Shown here in pieces: positions 1-5,826 of a stretch of 5,826 nt of DNA. Position 1 is the stretch's first letter. Each line of letters opens with the position of its first letter. Source of the DNA: an uncultured Gammaproteobacteria bacterium. Lineage in GTDB: Bacteria; Pseudomonadota; Gammaproteobacteria; Pseudomonadales; Azotimanducaceae. The stretch lies in contig CAJWLI010000097.1 in the NCBI GenBank assembly GCA_913043075.1, positions 1 to 5,826 on the forward strand. Reading direction: 5' to 3'. Position numbers and translations under genes: made by a program. The notes below the pieces were generated by a model. That model was not told the DNA's origin, searched no databases, and saw only the letters and a list, made by a program, of their open reading frames with translations.

Positions 1-1
1 G

Positions 2-1354
2 GCAGCTTCAAAGGCACCCCCCTCTTGGCGAGCCACTCCGCCTTCCAAAAGGGCTCAGGTCATGTTTCGTTTCAAATCTCTACTTGAGGCGAATTTGACT
101 GAGATTAGCGATTTGATCGGTAGGGAGCACGGGAAGATACCGCACGATGCTAAGGGTGAAGTGCAGCGTGGAATTGAGAATATAGAGTTCGCATGTTTCG
201 CCCCCGAAATCTTGAAAGGCGAGTTTTCAAAAAATGTTGGTTCGGGAATAGATTCTTGGAGCGAATTTCAACCACTCGGGGTTGTTGCGGGGATTACACC
301 CTTTAACTTCCCAGTGATGGTGCCGCTTTGGATGTATCCGTTAGCGATTGTGTGTGGGAATACATTTGTGCTTAAGCCTTCAGAAAAAGATCCCTCAGCA
401 GCTCTATATGTAGCCCAATTGGCACACGAAGCAGGGCTTCCCAATGGTGTTTTAAATGTGGTTAACGGTGGTAAAGAGGTGGTGGATGTCTTACTTACAG
501 ATTCGACCATTAAGGCCATTAGTTTCGTGGGTTCAACTTCGGTAGCTGAGGCCGTTTATTCTAAAGCCACTGACGAAGGTAAGCGATGCCAAGCGCTTGG
601 TGGTGCAAAAAATCACGCAATCGTTATGCCTGATGCAGATCTTCCCAATGTGGTAAAAGCTCTGATGGGAGCAGCGTTCGGATCTTCTGGCGAGCGTTGC
701 ATGGCTATCTCTGTCGCGGTTGCAGTGGGGCACCAAACTGCAACAGATTTGGTTGCAAATCTTAAAACTGAAATGGCCGGATTAAAGATTGGAGGTCCAC
801 AAAATAATAATAATGATTTTGGACCGCTTATCTCGGCTGAACATAAAGCCAAAGTTATAAGTTTGATTGAAAGCGCGGTAGAGGAAGGAGCACAGATTGT
901 TGTCGATGGTCGCTCGCCTGATTTGGGCGCCGACAGTCAGGGCTTTTTTTTGGGCGGAACACTGATTGATAGAGTTGATTCGTCTATGACTTGTTACCGA
1001 AACGAGATATTTGGACCAGTGCTTTGTGTAGTCCATGTCGATCACTTAGATGAAGCAATGAAGTTGGTAAGTGAGCATGAGTATGGCAATGGCGCTTGTA
1101 TTTTTACTCGAGATGGAGAGGCAGCAAGATATTTCTCGGACAATATCAATGCGGGTATGGTTGGCATTAATGTGCCTCTTCCTGTCCCGGTTTCTTATCA
1201 CAGTTTTGGTGGTTGGAAGCGTTCTTTATTTGGTGACTTAAGTGCATACGGGCCGGACGGAGTTCGTTTTTATACGCGAAGGAAAACAATTACGCAGCGT
1301 TGGCCGTCCTCAAAAGCCGCGGATACGTCGAGCTTTTCGTTTCCTTCTAGCTGA
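2..1354 (+). CDS. mmsA: Methylmalonate-semialdehyde dehydrogenase (CoA-acylating), 5'-truncated by the window edge
   Basis: This enzyme oxidises methylmalonate semialdehyde (or malonate semialdehyde) with NAD+ and CoA to propionyl-CoA (or acetyl-CoA), CO2 and NADH, in the cytosol, in valine or inositol breakdown. The frame is open from base 2, and the residues before the ATG at 62 (APPSWRATPPSKRAQV) match the family, so that ATG is internal. About 450 residues are visible of a usual ~500, so roughly 50 N-terminal residues are missing. Seen, numbering from the ATG at 62: GITPFNFPVMVPLWMYP (78-94), LKPSEKDPSA (104-113), FVGSTS (155-160), GGAKNH (180-185) and the catalytic cysteine in GERCMAIS (C213, codon 698-700). 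Asn in GGAKNH stands where ordinary aldehyde dehydrogenases have the catalytic Glu, the hallmark of CoA-dependent MMSDH. The C-terminal SFGGWKRSLFGD signature is intact. A short Ser-rich tail follows the conserved end RRKTITQRWP. It is convergent with the oxygenase at 1679-2737. mmsA and iolA cannot be told apart here. Confidence 0.95.
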   Translation, partial: AASKAPPSWRATPPSKRAQVMFRFKSLLEANLTEISDLIGREHGKIPHDAKGEVQRGIENIEFACFAPEILKGEFSKNVGSGIDSWSEFQPLGVVAGITPFNFPVMVPLWMYPLAIVCGNTFVLKPSEKDPSAALYVAQLAHEAGLPNGVLNVVNGGKEVVDVLLTDSTIKAISFVGSTSVAEAVYSKATDEGKRCQALGGAKNHAIVMPDADLPNVVKALMGAAFGSSGERCMAISVAVAVGHQTATDLVANLKTEMAGLKIGGPQNNNNDFGPLISAEHKAKVISLIESAVEEGAQIVVDGRSPDLGADSQGFFLGGTLIDRVDSSMTCYRNEIFGPVLCVVHVDHLDEAMKLVSEHEYGNGACIFTRDGEAARYFSDNINAGMVGINVPLPVPVSYHSFGGWKRSLFGDLSAYGPDGVRFYTRRKTITQRWPSSKAADTSSFSFPSS

Positions 1355-1401
1355 ACTCCGACACTGCATTCACTATTGTTACCAGAATTGGAGTTAGAGC
1401 A

Positions 1402-1565
1402 ATGGAAGACTTAACTGATTATGCATGCAAGACTGCAGTTGTCACTGGAGCTTGCGATGGCATTATTAACTATCTTATTTCTAGGCCTGCTTAATACGAA
1501 GATTTGGGATGGTGCTCATGCTAAGAAAGTCTCGTCGCGAAGAGCAAAATTTTAAAAAGAGCTAG
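1402..1565 (+). pseudogene. Decayed N-terminal remnant of a short-chain dehydrogenase/reductase (SDR)
   Basis: A frame starts at ATG 1402, eight bases after a GGAG ribosome binding site (1390-1393), and ends at TAA 1492-1494 after 30 codons. Its residues 10-21, KTAVVTGACDGI, match the first beta strand and the TGxxxGIG dinucleotide-binding loop of classical SDRs, but the final Gly is Ile and the frame stops soon after. In another frame, 1485-1562 (stop 1563-1565), the residues RRFGMVLMLRKSRREE resemble the next SDR helix end and second strand (about G-x-V-x-L-x-x-R). This second piece sits about 8 bases farther away than an intact gene would need, as expected for a small frameshifting insertion. 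No catalytic YxxxK motif follows, so the gene is truncated as well as shifted. It lies 47 bases behind mmsA and was perhaps once in its operon. The rest of the 324-base gap (1355-1401, 1566-1678) shows no gene or clear terminator. The match is short, so chance resemblance remains possible. Confidence 0.45.
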
Positions 1566-1678
1566 AACCTTAAGTTATGCGATTGAATTATTGAGTACCT
1601 GCGTGTCAACATGATCTGGAAATCCTTGCTTTTTAGAGCGCTGATTGAAAATAGAAATGACTTCCAAACTGTGAATTT

Positions 1679-2737
1679 TTAACCGTTGGAGGCATTTAAT
1701 TTCATCCAAAGGTGTTCGTCTGCTGTAATAGGGGTTTTCCACTCATCCTTAATTGCCCCAGTGGCGCGCACTTTCGCTGATTCTGTCAGCACATTAATTT
1801 CTGTATTTCCGGCCGGTCCGGTAAAGTGCACGATTGATATTGGGCCTGCCCCAAATGAACTTCGTCCAATATCAGAGCGATCTTGCCCAATTACACGATG
1901 AACGTTACTGATCCAGTAACTGTTGGTCCATCTTTCGATTAAGTCTCCCGCGTTTATTACAATAGCATCTTCATAGCCTCTTAAAATTGGGACATTTAAC
2001 CAAGTAGTTTTCGACTCGGCATATATCTCATATTCGTTATTTGTAGGATCAAGACATTGCAAACCATTTTCATTGCTTCGCCATAAAAATGTAAAACCTG
2101 TATAGTCGGTGTGCTCGCCGTAGGGTAAAGAGCTTTCTTTTTCAGGCGGTTCCACAAAATAACGAGCTGCTCTAATATCTTTCATTACATTTTTTTTGCC
2201 CTCATAAAACTCGAAAAAAAAATCTCGGTGCAGTCCTAAGCAAATTGCCATTAGCTCCATGACTGAAAGCGAAAGCTTATTGAGTTCTTCCTTTAGAGCG
2301 TGATAGGTTTTTACTAATCGATCGTTTTTATAACCATTTTTAAGTGACGGCAGACTTTTGGTGTTTTGATCTGAGAGAACTAGGCTTTCGACAGCGTCGG
2401 GAGGCCGACTAAGCTTCGATGGGTCTAAAAATGTTTTGGAAACACTCTCCCGTCCCCTGGGCGTATATCCTCCGTAGCCGTATTCATCGGCAATTCTAAA
2501 GGTCATTTTTTCCTGGATTGGAAGTTGGAAAAAGAGTTCTAATTCGTTGTTAAGGGCGCGATATTTTTTTTCCAAACCATGATTAACAAGCATTACGAAG
2601 CCGAATGTCCGGAATGCATAATCCCAAGTTTTTAGGAAATTTTCTCTTGAGCTTGGTTCGATAGTATTGCCCCAATGAGAAAAATCGCAGACCGGAATCT
2701 TTGAATCTGCAGATAGAGTAGGTAAGAGCGTGTTTAT
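1679..2737 (-). CDS. Fe(II)/2-oxoglutarate-dependent oxygenase, isopenicillin N synthase-like, apparent ATA start
   Basis: Predicted cytosolic non-haem iron dioxygenase that would couple 2-oxoglutarate decarboxylation to hydroxylation or oxidation of an unknown small substrate. Counting from the ATA codon (2737-2735) it has 352 residues, normal for the family. The N-terminal DIOX_N domain shows KIPVCDFSHWG (13-23) and FGFVMLVNHG (45-54). The GYGGYTPRGRES stretch is typical of IPNS-like enzymes. The C-terminal jelly roll has the iron ligands H209-x-D211 (EHTDYTG) and H280 (SNVHRVIG), and the 2-oxoglutarate-binding R292-S-S294. All catalytic residues are therefore present. The first ATG (2593-2591) gives 304 residues but cuts through FGFVMLVNHG and drops the first strand and helix, so it is unlikely to be the true start. 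Between it and the in-frame stop at 2770-2768 there is no ATG, GTG, TTG or CTG. The gene is divergent from the MFS gene. The substrate cannot be assigned; ethylene-forming, gibberellin-oxidase-like and thymine-type members share these motifs. Confidence 0.85.
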   Translation of the reverse strand: MNTLLPTLSADSKIPVCDFSHWGNTIEPSSRENFLKTWDYAFRTFGFVMLVNHGLEKKYRALNNELELFFQLPIQEKMTFRIADEYGYGGYTPRGRESVSKTFLDPSKLSRPPDAVESLVLSDQNTKSLPSLKNGYKNDRLVKTYHALKEELNKLSLSVMELMAICLGLHRDFFFEFYEGKKNVMKDIRAARYFVEPPEKESSLPYGEHTDYTGFTFLWRSNENGLQCLDPTNNEYEIYAESKTTWLNVPILRGYEDAIVINAGDLIERWTNSYWISNVHRVIGQDRSDIGRSSFGAGPISIVHFTGPAGNTEINVLTESAKVRATGAIKDEWKTPITADEHLWMKLNASNG

Positions 2738-2743
2738 AAAGAT

Positions 2744-2748
2744 TCCTT
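2744..2748 (-). promoter_or_regulatory. Shine-Dalgarno AAGGA that points to the ATA start of the oxygenase
   Basis: Read on the minus strand, AAGGA is followed by six bases and then ATA at 2737-2735. The spacing is ideal for initiation at exactly that codon, and no other candidate start codon in this stretch is so placed. It supports either a non-canonical ATA start or an ancestral ATG with its third base changed. Confidence 0.5.
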
Positions 2749-2766
2749 TTAATGGCCAGAGCCAAT

Positions 2767-2795
2767 GTTATACTGCATGTGACCGTTAAAGTCAT
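2767..2795 (-). promoter_or_regulatory. Sigma-70-like promoter for the oxygenase gene
   Basis: On the minus strand the -35 box ATGACT (2795-2790, 4 of 6 consensus bases) and the -10 box TATAAC (2772-2767, 5 of 6) are separated by 17 bases. Transcription would begin near 2760, leaving a leader of about 22 bases that carries the AAGGA site and ends at the ATA codon. Its position agrees with the start inferred from protein similarity. No experimental support is available. Confidence 0.4.
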
Positions 2796-2844
2796 TTTAT
2801 CCCTCGTCAAAACTTGCTTAGGATAGCGTAAATAGATTCGGCTT

Positions 2845-2872
2845 TTCACTCCTAATGGTCTTGCCGCATAAC
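2845..2872 (+). promoter_or_regulatory. Weak candidate promoter for the MFS-sulfatase unit
   Basis: TTCACT (2845-2850) and CATAAC (2867-2872) each match 4 of 6 consensus bases and are 16 bases apart. The -10 box coincides with the left arm of the palindrome at 2866-2880, an arrangement expected if a repressor blocks this promoter. The match is weak and other starts are possible. Confidence 0.22.
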
Positions 2873-2883
2873 GGTTATGCTGC
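2863..2883. promoter_or_regulatory. Palindromic operator candidate in the divergent control region
   Basis: GCATAAC (2866-2872) and GTTATGC (2874-2880) are perfect inverted copies around a single G. The symmetry continues beyond one mismatch (C2865/T2881) with GC at 2863-2864 and GC at 2882-2883, so 9 of 10 base pairs match. A one-base centre and the lack of a following T-tract argue against a terminator and for a dimeric regulator's binding site. It lies 42 bases upstream of the MFS start and about 70 bases upstream of the oxygenase promoter, so it could serve one or both directions. The regulator gene is not in the window. Confidence 0.45.
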
Positions 2884-2905
2884 GAGCGTCGAACTATTTA
2901 AATCA

Positions 2906-2910
2906 AGAGG
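2906..2910 (+). promoter_or_regulatory. Distant Shine-Dalgarno AGAGG of the MFS gene
   Basis: AGAGG ends 14 bases before ATG 2925, longer than the usual 5-9. An in-frame TAA at 2919-2921 rules out a start further upstream, and the ATG is followed at once by a typical first membrane helix, so the start is sound although initiation may be inefficient. Confidence 0.35.
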
Positions 2911-2924
2911 ATTTCGATTAAACG

Positions 2925-4100
2925 ATGAATCGGGTAAAAACGATCTTTATCTGCTTGATAGCTTCGTTTGTCATGTCCGGCTTTCTCAATCCGATTGGTT
3001 TGATAAGTGAACCCGTTTCTCAGTCGCTAGGTATTCCTATAACAGAAGCAGTTGCTCGCTTTGGTTACTTTACTGTCGGCGTTTTTTTTGGCTACTTAGT
3101 TTCCTTTTTTGTATTTGATTTTATCAGGCTTAGGCTAGTCGTTATTTTTGGCTATGGACTCCTTATGCTGGCTGTTGGAGGTTTATTCCTTTTCGAAAAT
3201 GACGCGGCTATGAAGTTCTTTCTTTTCGTAATCGGAATGCTTGCCAGTGTTCAAGTATGCGGTGCAAGCACGTTGGTTAGCTCGCTTTGGAGAGATAAGC
3301 CGAGGCAAACTATGTTGATTGGACAGGATGCTGCGTTCAACGGAGGTGGGATTCTCTTCACCTCGTTGACGACTTGGTTTATTGCATCAGGCTTTCATTG
3401 GGGAGCTACCTACACTCTTGTAGCGATCATTACTTTGATAATTGCTTTAGTTGCCTCCGTAACGGACTTTAAAAGTAAGAGCAGTGTTTATAATGATCTG
3501 ACGGGGCGGACCGAGTGGAATCCAAGAATCTTGGCGGTGGGTGGCAGCGTCATGCTTTTTATGTTGTCTAAGATTTCTATTTTTATCTGGGCGCCATTAT
3601 ACGTTGAACAAGCTTTCGATGCTGATATTGTTCAAGCCGGTCGCATCCTAACAAATATTTTTATTGGTGCGTTTTTTGGATCTCTGTTGGGAACCTACAT
3701 CGTCTCTCGCATTCGAATTGAATATTTTTTAATTACTATGCTAATCGTAGGTGCCACTAGTTTGGGATCGATGCTCTCTTCACCTGATCTCCAATTAGTG
3801 CTTACTTTAGGTTATTTCCTCGGTGCATCTATTGGCGCAACTTTTAATGGCTACACTTCATTCGGTTTGAGTTTTGTGGTTAATCCAACTCACAAAAATG
3901 TGGCATATCTTCTTATAGCGGGAGGTATCGGATCGGCCCTTGCTCCTTGGTTCAGTAGTGAGATTGTTAAATACGGGGGCGAGATTAAATATGTGCTTGG
4001 CGTTTGCCTATTAATTCAATGTTTGGTTCTTCTCAGTGTTATTTGCTTGATCCTAAACAGTTGGTATCTTGAGAAAAGGCTGGCTCGAAACGAGAATTAA
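2925..4100 (+). CDS. TsgA-like major facilitator superfamily transporter
   Basis: A 391-residue inner-membrane carrier, the normal length for a 12-helix MFS protein. Helices are visible at about 6-28, 44-66, 69-90, 96-118, 135-155, 158-180, 202-224, 238-260, 267-285, 290-312, 324-345 and 353-379. The hydrophilic loop at 181-201 (DFKSK to EWNPR) between helices 6 and 7 is the usual central loop. The pattern GFLNPIGLISEPVS in helix 1, the short FDFIRLR loop after helix 2 and the polar LIGQDAAFNGGG at 131-142 before helix 5 resemble the TsgA/FucP-like branch; this is judged from memory of the family, not from a search. An in-frame stop lies just before the ATG, so the start is fixed. The sulfatase gene begins 60 bases later on the same strand with no evident terminator, so the two are probably one operon. 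Import of a desulfated sugar or organic acid is the natural guess, but substrate and direction are not shown by the sequence. Confidence 0.85.
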   Translation: MNRVKTIFICLIASFVMSGFLNPIGLISEPVSQSLGIPITEAVARFGYFTVGVFFGYLVSFFVFDFIRLRLVVIFGYGLLMLAVGGLFLFENDAAMKFFLFVIGMLASVQVCGASTLVSSLWRDKPRQTMLIGQDAAFNGGGILFTSLTTWFIASGFHWGATYTLVAIITLIIALVASVTDFKSKSSVYNDLTGRTEWNPRILAVGGSVMLFMLSKISIFIWAPLYVEQAFDADIVQAGRILTNIFIGAFFGSLLGTYIVSRIRIEYFLITMLIVGATSLGSMLSSPDLQLVLTLGYFLGASIGATFNGYTSFGLSFVVNPTHKNVAYLLIAGGIGSALAPWFSSEIVKYGGEIKYVLGVCLLIQCLVLLSVICLILNSWYLEKRLARNEN

Positions 4101-4160
4101 AATAAACGATCATCAGCTTTTTTATACTCTAAAATGTGACCACGGAAAAAAGGATAACAA

Positions 4161-5633
4161 ATGAATAAGAGCAAAATTATCGGACGAGCGCTTGGAATTT
4201 GGCTTTTTTTTGGTTCTTTTGTCAAGCCGTCTGCGGAGTCCCCGCCCAATTTTTTGGTCATAATGACAGACGACCAGGGCAAGTGGGCTCTTGGGCAATA
4301 TGATCCTAGAATACGAACTCCAAATATCGATTATTTGGCTGAAAATGGAGTGCGTTTTGATGAAGCAATTGCCCCAGTTCCCGTTTGTTCGCCCGCAAGA
4401 GCAAGTTTTTTTACCGGGAAAACCCCCTCCCAGCATGGTGTCCATGATTTTTTAAGTACCTCGGACAGTAGTCAAAACAATTGGTTAGAAGATGAAAAAC
4501 TAATATCAGAAGAGCTCTCCGAAAAAGGATACACCGTGGGCCTTTTCGGAAAGTGGCACTCGGACACCAGAGAATGGATTCACAGAGAAGAATTCGACGA
4601 GTTTTTAACTTATGATGAGCGCGAGATTGGGTGGATCAACCAATATCTTCATTCGGGAACTGTTCATTTTTCGAGAAATGGAGTGCCGGAGAAATATACT
4701 GGTGTTCAAGCCAGATTTTTGACCGAGAATGCTATTAATTTTATCGCTGGGTCCGGTGAGAAGCCTTTCGCCGCTTTCGTGATGTTTACACAACCACATT
4801 TTCCTTTTGCTGCTCTTCCAGAGAGACTTGTTGAGAGTTATCGGTCAATCGGCGCCGAAATAGTGCAGCTTGAATCAGAGGGTTCATTGCAAAGCCGACA
4901 AGATCGCGTTCAGGATTCCCAGGTAAGTGCTCATCAACTCGAGCTAATGCATGCAGAAAATATTGCTCAGTATTTGGCAGCGGTCACATTGGTTGATGAG
5001 CAGGTGGGGCAGCTTTTCGATGCATTAGAATCCAGGGACCTTTTAGGGAACACCTATATTATTTTTACATCCGACCATGGCCACATGACGGGCCAATATG
5101 GGCTTTATGGAAAAGGTAACGCAACCAGGCCACAAAATCTTTATCAAGAGTCTATAAATATTCCACTTGTAATATTTGGCCCAGAGCATCAAGTTAAGAA
5201 GGCTCAAATCAGACAGGAATTCGTCAATCTCTATGATTTGTTTCCTACTATCGCAGAGCTAGCTCAAATCGAATTTGGAACAAAGTATATAGGTCCTGGG
5301 AAAAGTCTGACCCCGCTTCTTAATGGCAACCAGGTGAGAGGCTTTCGTCGGTATCAGTTCGCCGAATATGGGAATGCGAGAATGATTCATAATGGCGACC
5401 TGAAATTAGTGCGCTATTACAAGCAGAAGCCCGAAAATAGTTACGAAGAGATCTGGTATCAGTTGGGGAGAAAGGGAAGTGAGCGGGCAACCATCGAGGC
5501 GCCCGAAAATGAGGTAAGTCTCGAGATGAGTTCCGCACTCGAAAGATTTTTCTCTCTATATGAGACAAAAGAGCACACTGGAAGAAAAATTTGGAGCCTA
5601 CCAAAACACAATGGTGCTGAGGCTTGGCGCTAA
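4161..5633 (+). CDS. Exported S1-family sulfatase with Cys-type formylglycine site
   Basis: Predicted to hydrolyse the sulfate ester of an organic substrate to alcohol plus sulfate, in the periplasm or outside the cell. The 490 residues fit the arylsulfatase/alkaline phosphatase superfamily. A signal peptide is likely: basic K3, K5, R9, hydrophobic ALGIWLFFGSFV at 10-21, cleavage near SA 24-25. Active-site features in order: MTDDQG (Ca2+ ligands D37, D38), CSPARASFFTG with C76 to be converted to formylglycine and R80, GKWHS (K131, H133), QPHFPF (H213), SDHGHMTGQYGLYGKGN (D305, H306, K318). No catalytic residue is missing. Translation starts at ATG 4161, six bases after AAAGGA (4149-4154). Maturation needs a formylglycine-generating enzyme (FGE or anSME) encoded elsewhere. 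Being next to a transporter suggests use of a sulfated compound as a nutrient. The exact S1 subfamily and substrate (algal polysaccharide, sulfated sugar or small sulfate ester) cannot be decided by eye; choline sulfatase is not indicated. Confidence 0.95.
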   Translation: MNKSKIIGRALGIWLFFGSFVKPSAESPPNFLVIMTDDQGKWALGQYDPRIRTPNIDYLAENGVRFDEAIAPVPVCSPARASFFTGKTPSQHGVHDFLSTSDSSQNNWLEDEKLISEELSEKGYTVGLFGKWHSDTREWIHREEFDEFLTYDEREIGWINQYLHSGTVHFSRNGVPEKYTGVQARFLTENAINFIAGSGEKPFAAFVMFTQPHFPFAALPERLVESYRSIGAEIVQLESEGSLQSRQDRVQDSQVSAHQLELMHAENIAQYLAAVTLVDEQVGQLFDALESRDLLGNTYIIFTSDHGHMTGQYGLYGKGNATRPQNLYQESINIPLVIFGPEHQVKKAQIRQEFVNLYDLFPTIAELAQIEFGTKYIGPGKSLTPLLNGNQVRGFRRYQFAEYGNARMIHNGDLKLVRYYKQKPENSYEEIWYQLGRKGSERATIEAPENEVSLEMSSALERFFSLYETKEHTGRKIWSLPKHNGAEAWR

Positions 5634-5724
5634 CGATTGAAGGATCGGTTCGATAGAGGATGCACTTTAAAATGCTGAGCAGTCACCGAAGAAAACCTTT
5701 TGATTTTTCGAGTTAAACACGCAG

Positions 5725-5754
5725 ATTCCAAGGTTCCTGTCAGGGGGTTGGAAT
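5725..5754. repeat. Inverted repeat able to form a hairpin, downstream of the sulfatase
   Basis: ATTCCAA (5725-5731) pairs perfectly with TTGGAAT (5748-5754), and inside it CCTG-T-CAGG (5736-5744) is itself a palindrome. It could be an imperfect stem-loop terminator or RNA-stabilising element at the end of the MFS-sulfatase transcript, or an operator for a gene beyond the window. No T-run follows on either strand, so a classical intrinsic terminator is doubtful. Confidence 0.3.
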
Positions 5755-5787
5755 AGTAAAAGTAAACAACTCGTCAATTCATGGACC

Positions 5788-5814
5788 GTTTAACCAGTTT
5801 AAACTCTTTAAATT
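5788..5814. repeat. Three AT-rich 9-base units with a TTTAA core
   Basis: GTTTAACCA, GTTTAAACT and CTTTAAATT follow each other directly, so the TTTAA core recurs at an exact 9-base interval. They lie just before the right edge of the window, where AGGA (5823-5826) could be the ribosome binding site of a next gene. The units are short and diverged, and this stretch is AT-rich, so chance is a real alternative. Confidence 0.2.
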
Positions 5815-5826
5815 AAGACATGAGGA

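Noticed and set aside
62..64. ATG 62 as the real start of the methylmalonate-semialdehyde dehydrogenase.
   Set aside because: The frame is open to the window edge with family-like sequence before the ATG, no ribosome binding site precedes it, and the protein would lack about 70 conserved residues.
2583..2849. An 88-codon minus-strand frame with ATG starts upstream of the oxygenase, considered as its true N-terminus joined by a frameshift.
   Set aside because: Its C-terminal part overlaps the conserved DIOX_N segment in a different frame, and its own N-terminal part shows no family resemblance. The conserved segment is already in frame with the oxygenase, so no frameshift is needed.
4101..4160. 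A terminator between the MFS and sulfatase genes (T6 run near 4118).
   Set aside because: No GC-rich inverted repeat precedes the T-run, so an operon is the simpler reading.
4122..4445. A 107-codon minus-strand frame across the sulfatase start.
   Set aside because: It is antisense to the conserved DDQG and CSPAR motifs, has no recognisable domain, and is best explained as a shadow frame.
5660..5716. A small frame, ATG 5660 to TAA 5716, behind the sulfatase.
   Set aside because: It has only 18 codons, no properly spaced ribosome binding site and no recognisable sequence feature.

Overview
The window looks like a chromosomal segment of a heterotrophic, aerobic, Gram-negative bacterium. An exported Cys-type sulfatase, a methylmalonate-semialdehyde dehydrogenase, a TsgA-like MFS carrier and moderate-to-low GC would suit a marine proteobacterium. 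That assignment is inference; no rRNA, tRNA or other taxonomic marker is present. I found no CRISPR array, insertion sequence, RNA gene or phage gene.

Layout: (1) positions 2-1354 (+) hold the last ~450 residues of a CoA-acylating methylmalonate-semialdehyde dehydrogenase (mmsA/iolA family); its N-terminus lies upstream of the window. (2) Positions 1355-1678 contain no intact gene. A small reading frame with its own ribosome binding site starts exactly like a short-chain dehydrogenase (VVTGACDGI) and stops after 30 codons, so this is probably a decayed SDR gene. (3) Positions 1679-2737 (-) encode an isopenicillin-N-synthase-like Fe(II)/2-oxoglutarate oxygenase with all its metal and co-substrate residues. 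Its first ATG falls inside the conserved N-terminal domain; the real start appears to be an ATA codon behind a good Shine-Dalgarno and promoter. (4) Positions 2738-2924 form a divergent control region with a near-perfect palindrome that looks like an operator. (5) Positions 2925-4100 (+) encode a 12-helix TsgA-like MFS transporter. (6) Positions 4161-5633 (+) encode an exported sulfatase with an intact formylglycine motif, probably co-transcribed with the transporter. (7) Positions 5634-5826 are non-coding and hold a hairpin and a few short AT-rich repeats.

Possible joint role (inference): the sulfatase removes sulfate from an organic sulfate ester in the periplasm, the MFS protein imports the product, and the divergently transcribed oxygenase may hydroxylate or oxidise it, with the palindrome coordinating both directions. 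The substrate cannot be read from the sequence. The mmsA end and SDR remnant may belong to a separate acyl-CoA or valine/inositol-type catabolic unit, since they are convergent with the oxygenase.
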